Part shown: one piece after another, positions 14,220-17,660 of the stretch | Position numbering within the stretch: position 1 is the stretch's first letter | How the letters are laid out: each line of letters starts with the position of its first letter | NCBI GenBank assembly: GCA_002348225.1 | Contig: DEAP01000070.1 | Coordinates: forward strand, 1 to 17,660 | Direction of reading: 5' to 3' | DNA length: 17,660 nt | Origin: Dehalococcoidia bacterium UBA2979 | GTDB taxonomy: Bacteria > Chloroflexota > Dehalococcoidia > UBA2979 | Translations under genes and position numbers: made by a program | The notes under the pieces: model-generated | What the model saw: only the letters and a program-made list of their open reading frames with translations | Told to the model about the DNA's origin: nothing | Database searches by the model: none

Positions 14220-15413
14220 TCATTTCACGGTGCCGATATGTTCCAGACGTTCTACCTCTGATTGGCTTAGCCCAAGCCAATCCTTGAGTACTTTATGATT
14301 GGATTCGCCGAATATTTCGGGTCGATTATAGGAAGAGACATTTTGTCTCTTGAAGCGAAGCGGAAGTCGGTCTCCTCGAATCTTACCAAGAAGCGGATGA
14401 GTTTCTTGATAGTCGAAGAAAAATCCTGATGCCTGCAGCTCGGGGTCATTGTTAACCAGATCGTTACCATTCTGGACATAGCCTGCAGGTATGCCATGTT
14501 CCTGCAGCATTTCCATAAGTTCTTTCCCATTCTGATGTTTTGTCCATTCCGAGATTTCAGAGTCGATTGCTTCTAGCTGAGCAATGCGTCCGTCTACTGA
14601 TTCTAATCCTGACTTTAGGGCCCACTCTGGGGAGTCCATGAGTTTGACGAGCATATTCCATTGTTCGTCAGTCTGCAGGGCGATTGCTACCCAACTGTCT
14701 TCACCAGCGGTTGGGTAGCAATTATGTGGCTGTGCTGAGTCAAACGGCAATTGATTCCCTGAAGGGGAGACCGTGTTTCCGTTTGCAAAGTAATCAAGTA
14801 ATGCCACGGCATTAAGGGTCACTCCAACTTCAAATTGCGACAGTTCAATACGTTGTCCTTTTTGGCTCTTAAGTCTTTCATTTAGAGCCGCAAGTATCGC
14901 AACGGTGCCATGCAAGCCTGATTGATGGTCGTTGTATGAAAACCCTATTCCTATATCTTCTCGGCCAGGTACCCCAGTGAGATACGTGAGACCTGAGAGA
15001 GCGTGGACTGTTGGAGCAAAGGAAACGTATGAGGACCAAGGACCCTCATCACCCATTCCTGACATCTGAATATAGATCACTGCAGGATTTTCCTTTTTGA
15101 TAGTGTCATATCCGATTCCCCATCGATCAAGCACTCCGACCGAGAAATTGTCGATGACGATATCTGCTTGATTGCAAAGCTCACGCGCAAGTTCTTTTCC
15201 CTCTGTTTGAGTCATATCCAGTTGTAAGATTCTTTTGTTTCGATTCCACATAACGTGGTATGGGCTTCCAGTTCCTCCGTCCGGACCATGGCGTGCCTCA
15301 CTCATTATTTTTACAACATCAGCTCCCAGATCGCCCATAATTCGAGTTGAGAAAGGGCCTGCGAGAACGTGGGTGAAATCGAGGACTTTAATTCCATCAA
15401 GGGGGCCTGTCAT
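14220..15413 (-). CDS. Class III (CaiB/BaiF) CoA-transferase, second of a pair
   Basis: A 397-residue family III CoA-transferase with canonical N-terminus MTGPLDGIKVLDFTHVLAGP, DLGADVVKI near 28, the MSGMGDEGPW segment near 117-126, and active-site Asp162 in SYNDHQSG. Its ATG at 15413 overlaps the TAA of the preceding CoA-transferase gene by one base (TAATG), a typical translational coupling junction. An in-frame ATG at 15425 would add four residues and is a possible alternative start. Tight coupling of two paralogous subunits resembles heteromeric family III enzymes such as the benzylsuccinate CoA-transferase BbsEF, so a heterodimer with the upstream protein is likely. Which acid is activated is not readable. 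The SDR gene follows after 22 bases. Confidence 0.93.
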   Translation of the reverse strand: MTGPLDGIKVLDFTHVLAGPFSTRIMGDLGADVVKIMSEARHGPDGGTGSPYHVMWNRNKRILQLDMTQTEGKELARELCNQADIVIDNFSVGVLDRWGIGYDTIKKENPAVIYIQMSGMGDEGPWSSYVSFAPTVHALSGLTYLTGVPGREDIGIGFSYNDHQSGLHGTVAILAALNERLKSQKGQRIELSQFEVGVTLNAVALLDYFANGNTVSPSGNQLPFDSAQPHNCYPTAGEDSWVAIALQTDEQWNMLVKLMDSPEWALKSGLESVDGRIAQLEAIDSEISEWTKHQNGKELMEMLQEHGIPAGYVQNGNDLVNNDPELQASGFFFDYQETHPLLGKIRGDRLPLRFKRQNVSSYNRPEIFGESNHKVLKDWLGLSQSEVERLEHIGTVK

Positions 15414-16591
15414 TATTTTGTCCATCCAATATCTCGCATAATCGCTTCAGAGTCTTGGTGGGGCACAGTGGTTTCTAGTGGCGGCTTCCAACTTGATCTG
15501 CTGAACCGATACGGGCTCCCCGGACCTTTTATCACGCCGTTCGCGACCTTATAGTCTTCCCACCACGATCGTGATTCGAGATGGATATTTTCCGCAAGTT
15601 CATTCGGTTTCATCACCAGCCCGAAGGGGTGATGTCTTGCCTGTGCTTCGTGAAAAAAAGTCTCTGCATCCTTGTCACGCACCCATTTGCTCATTATGTC
15701 CATCAATCGCTTAATAAATACCTGTCTGAGCGAGAGATCGTTATATTTCTCATCAAGTAAATCTTCGTGTAAGTCTTCCTCAGCGAGCCAAGCAATTTGT
15801 TTTTGCACATCAGGTGTCGGAGTCACCATAAGTGACCCATTTGTCGCCGTCACTACTTGATACGCGTTAGACCAATGTAAGGATCCTCGTCTAGGAAGGA
15901 CGTTACCGTTAGCGTATGAAACGAATTCGGGGTACCAAGCAATCATCAGGACATGCTCCAGTGTGGACACGATAGTCTCGTGCACCGAGATATCAATTTG
16001 TTCGGCGAGTCCGGTACGGCTGCTTTGGAACAGGCCAGCAAGGCCAGCAATGGCTGCATACACTCCTGACACCAAAAAAGATTGGTCACCAAATAATTTG
16101 AGCGGCGTCGTGTCAGTGTCACCCGTGGTGGCAGCAGCCCCGCCGAGAGCCCCTGCCACTAGATCAGGTGCCAGATAATTTCGCCAGGGGCCGGTCTTAC
16201 TAAATGAAGCAACGTCCACATAGGTTATATGTGGATTAAGACTTTCCAAATCCTCGAGAGACATACCTCGCGATTCCAGACTACCCGTATCAATTACGAC
16301 ATCAGTTCCTCTCAACATGTGTTTGAGCTCTGTTTTTGCCTTCTCATCAGTGGGATCTAGGATGATTATGTGTCTATTTGAAGCATAGTAATTGAACCAG
16401 AGTGATTCACCTGCATTGTCGAAAGGCCCTCGATCTCTTAACGGGTCACCCGTGGAACTCTCAATCCTAACCACCGTCGCACCAAGATCAGCAAGTAATT
16501 TTGCCCCATATATCGCGCGCTCGTCTGCAAGATCAAGTACTCGAACTCCTGATAGCGGGTACTGGTCCGAAGTAGTCGAATGTTTTGTCAT
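15413..16591 (-). CDS. Class III (CaiB/BaiF) CoA-transferase, first of a pair, divergent N-terminus
   Basis: A 392-residue family III CoA-transferase. The N-terminus reads VRVLDLADERAIYGAKLLADLGATVVRIE, where the common AGP triplet of the family is replaced by an ADERAIYG stretch, a variant I associate with BbsE-type subunits. The active-site Asp is kept as Asp169 in FGDQSFLVSG. It is the more divergent of the two paired proteins, with a Trp- and charge-rich middle (about 255-330). ATG at 16591 has AGG six bases upstream. It starts 58 bases after the stop of the PAL-like gene and overlaps the next CoA-transferase by one base. It may serve as one half of a heteromeric enzyme; independent activity is possible because the Asp is present. 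Confidence 0.92.
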   Translation of the reverse strand: MTKHSTTSDQYPLSGVRVLDLADERAIYGAKLLADLGATVVRIESSTGDPLRDRGPFDNAGESLWFNYYASNRHIIILDPTDEKAKTELKHMLRGTDVVIDTGSLESRGMSLEDLESLNPHITYVDVASFSKTGPWRNYLAPDLVAGALGGAAATTGDTDTTPLKLFGDQSFLVSGVYAAIAGLAGLFQSSRTGLAEQIDISVHETIVSTLEHVLMIAWYPEFVSYANGNVLPRRGSLHWSNAYQVVTATNGSLMVTPTPDVQKQIAWLAEEDLHEDLLDEKYNDLSLRQVFIKRLMDIMSKWVRDKDAETFFHEAQARHHPFGLVMKPNELAENIHLESRSWWEDYKVANGVIKGPGSPYRFSRSSWKPPLETTVPHQDSEAIMRDIGWTK

Positions 16592-16649
16592 TTTTAACCT
16601 AGGAATGTGATACTGGCACTAGAGAGTTCAATACATTTCCCAACGAGTA

Positions 16650-17657
16650 TTAACTAATTCTCTCCCATTTTCTGAGGCTCACCATTTCGCGAGCAGGATC
16701 CTGCTTGCTTCCCACTTCCACATAAGACACTTCTGCGACATAGATACTCCCTTGAGAGTCGGTTGCGATGCTATGTGGCCAGAGGAACTGGTCGGGTGAC
16801 TCGCCAGGCAGCTCGCGACCTAGTCGATTAATTAAGTTCCCTGTTTCGTCAAATATTGAAACCCTGTGACCAAGATTAGGTACACCAAATTGGACAGGAG
16901 GAGGACCCTGCTCAGCCACAAGTATTTCGTTATTTGCTCCCACAGTCACGGCCACGGCCTTATGCGCATGCCAGTTCCGTATGAATTCTCCTTCTATTGT
17001 GAACAGTTGCACTCGATGGTTTTCTCTATCACAGACCACCACCTTATCGTCACCAAGAAGAGCTAGATTGTGAGGCAAGCTAAACTGTGCATCGTCTGCT
17101 CCAGGCTCTCCCCAGGATAGGATATGATTCCCATTTTTATCGTAGCGGTGGATTCTTGAATTGCCATAACCATCTGAAATGAAGACCTCCCCGGTTTTTG
17201 GCGACACCGCAACGTCTGTTGGCTTATTGAACGGATCGCCACTTTGTTCGATCGCAGCATCTCCAGTTCCAATCCGAAGTAAGACATCGCCTTGCTTGGT
17301 TGTTTTTGTGATCGTGTGAGTGTGGACATCTACAAGCCATAGATTATCTTCGTGATCTGCACGCACGGAATGGGGCCAGACATAATCTACCCCGTCCCAG
17401 ACTTTGCGACTGATGCCATAGGGATCTGTGATCGTTGTCATCCCGCTATACGGAGTGTTATTGCCCCATTGACTGATGAGGTTGCCATCCGAATCGAAGG
17501 TCAACATGGGTACATTCCCGCGATTGAATACGTAAACCCTGTCTTGATCATCTACGGCCACGGAGGTCGCTTCCCTGAGCCAAATACCGTGAGGGATCTT
17601 CGCCCAGCCGGCTACTGCCTGATATTTACTCTCTGAAGTTATGGGAGCGGTTGTCAT
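16650..17657 (-). CDS. NHL-repeat beta-propeller protein of the peptidyl-alpha-hydroxyglycine alpha-amidating lyase (PAL) type
   Basis: A 335-residue six-bladed propeller built of NHL repeats (DDQDRVYVFNRG at 36-47, SDGYGNSRIHRYDKNGN at 161-177, VVVCDRENHRVQLF at 206-219). Animal PAL splits peptidyl-alpha-hydroxyglycine into an amide and glyoxylate using a zinc held by three His. Here His96, His196 and His295, all in [WL]PH[SN] motifs, recur about 100 residues apart, close to the spacing I recall for rat PAL (585, 690, 786). Arg46, Tyr164 and Arg211 also sit near the offsets of its Arg533, Tyr654 and Arg706. A lyase on an N-(hydroxyalkyl)amide is therefore plausible, but bacterial substrates are unknown and many NHL proteins only bind ligands. 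No signal peptide is seen. ATG at 17657 lies three bases from the window edge, so a longer start cannot be excluded. It leads the visible part of unit D. Confidence 0.85.
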   Translation of the reverse strand: MTTAPITSESKYQAVAGWAKIPHGIWLREATSVAVDDQDRVYVFNRGNVPMLTFDSDGNLISQWGNNTPYSGMTTITDPYGISRKVWDGVDYVWPHSVRADHEDNLWLVDVHTHTITKTTKQGDVLLRIGTGDAAIEQSGDPFNKPTDVAVSPKTGEVFISDGYGNSRIHRYDKNGNHILSWGEPGADDAQFSLPHNLALLGDDKVVVCDRENHRVQLFTIEGEFIRNWHAHKAVAVTVGANNEILVAEQGPPPVQFGVPNLGHRVSIFDETGNLINRLGRELPGESPDQFLWPHSIATDSQGSIYVAEVSYVEVGSKQDPAREMVSLRKWERIS

Positions 17658-17660
17658 ATA

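Overview
The window looks like a piece of chromosome from a moderate-GC, F420-using bacterium with a strong acyl-CoA metabolism. A fused FbiC (CofG+CofH), a luciferase-like oxidoreductase, a single-chain acyl-CoA carboxylase, three class III (CaiB/BaiF) CoA-transferases, an acyl-CoA dehydrogenase and a PAL-like beta-propeller protein together recall marine Chloroflexota of the SAR202 type; an actinobacterium-like lineage is the main alternative. This placement is inference from gene content, not a computed result. I see no rRNA, tRNA, CRISPR array, transposase or phage structural gene.

Layout. (A) 1-1122, plus strand: the 3' part of a gene for a low-complexity Gly/Ala/Pro/Gln-rich protein with spaced Phe-Phe motifs. 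Its C-terminus is a strict 27-residue tandem repeat headed by KGFF. (B) 1148-5599, minus strand: a luciferase-like (LLM) oxidoreductase gene followed closely by a BC-BCCP-CT single-chain acyl-CoA carboxylase. (C) 5770-11710, plus strand: alpha/beta hydrolase, fbiC, acyl-CoA dehydrogenase and CoA-transferase, the last three tightly spaced, ending at a near-perfect bidirectional hairpin terminator. (D) 17657-12234, minus strand: PAL-like NHL propeller protein, two adjacent CoA-transferases joined by a TAATG stop/start overlap, a short-chain dehydrogenase and a class I aminotransferase. (E) 12066-11758, minus strand: a small hydrophobic protein with its own candidate promoter and strong ribosome binding site, placed between unit D and the shared terminator.

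How the genes may work together. FbiC makes the deazaflavin chromophore of F420, and the LLM protein in unit B is of a family that often uses F420. CoA-transferases would activate a carboxylic acid to its CoA thioester, the acyl-CoA dehydrogenase would oxidise it, the carboxylase would carboxylate an acyl-CoA, and the dehydrogenase, aminotransferase, hydrolase and PAL-like lyase would act on alcohol/ketone, amino and amide-type groups. This reads as a patchwork for breakdown of an organic acid or amide, but no substrate can be named from sequence. The least explained element is the KGFF repeat protein at the left edge; the PAL-like protein, which keeps the spacing of the metal and catalytic residues of animal PAL, is the next most interesting.
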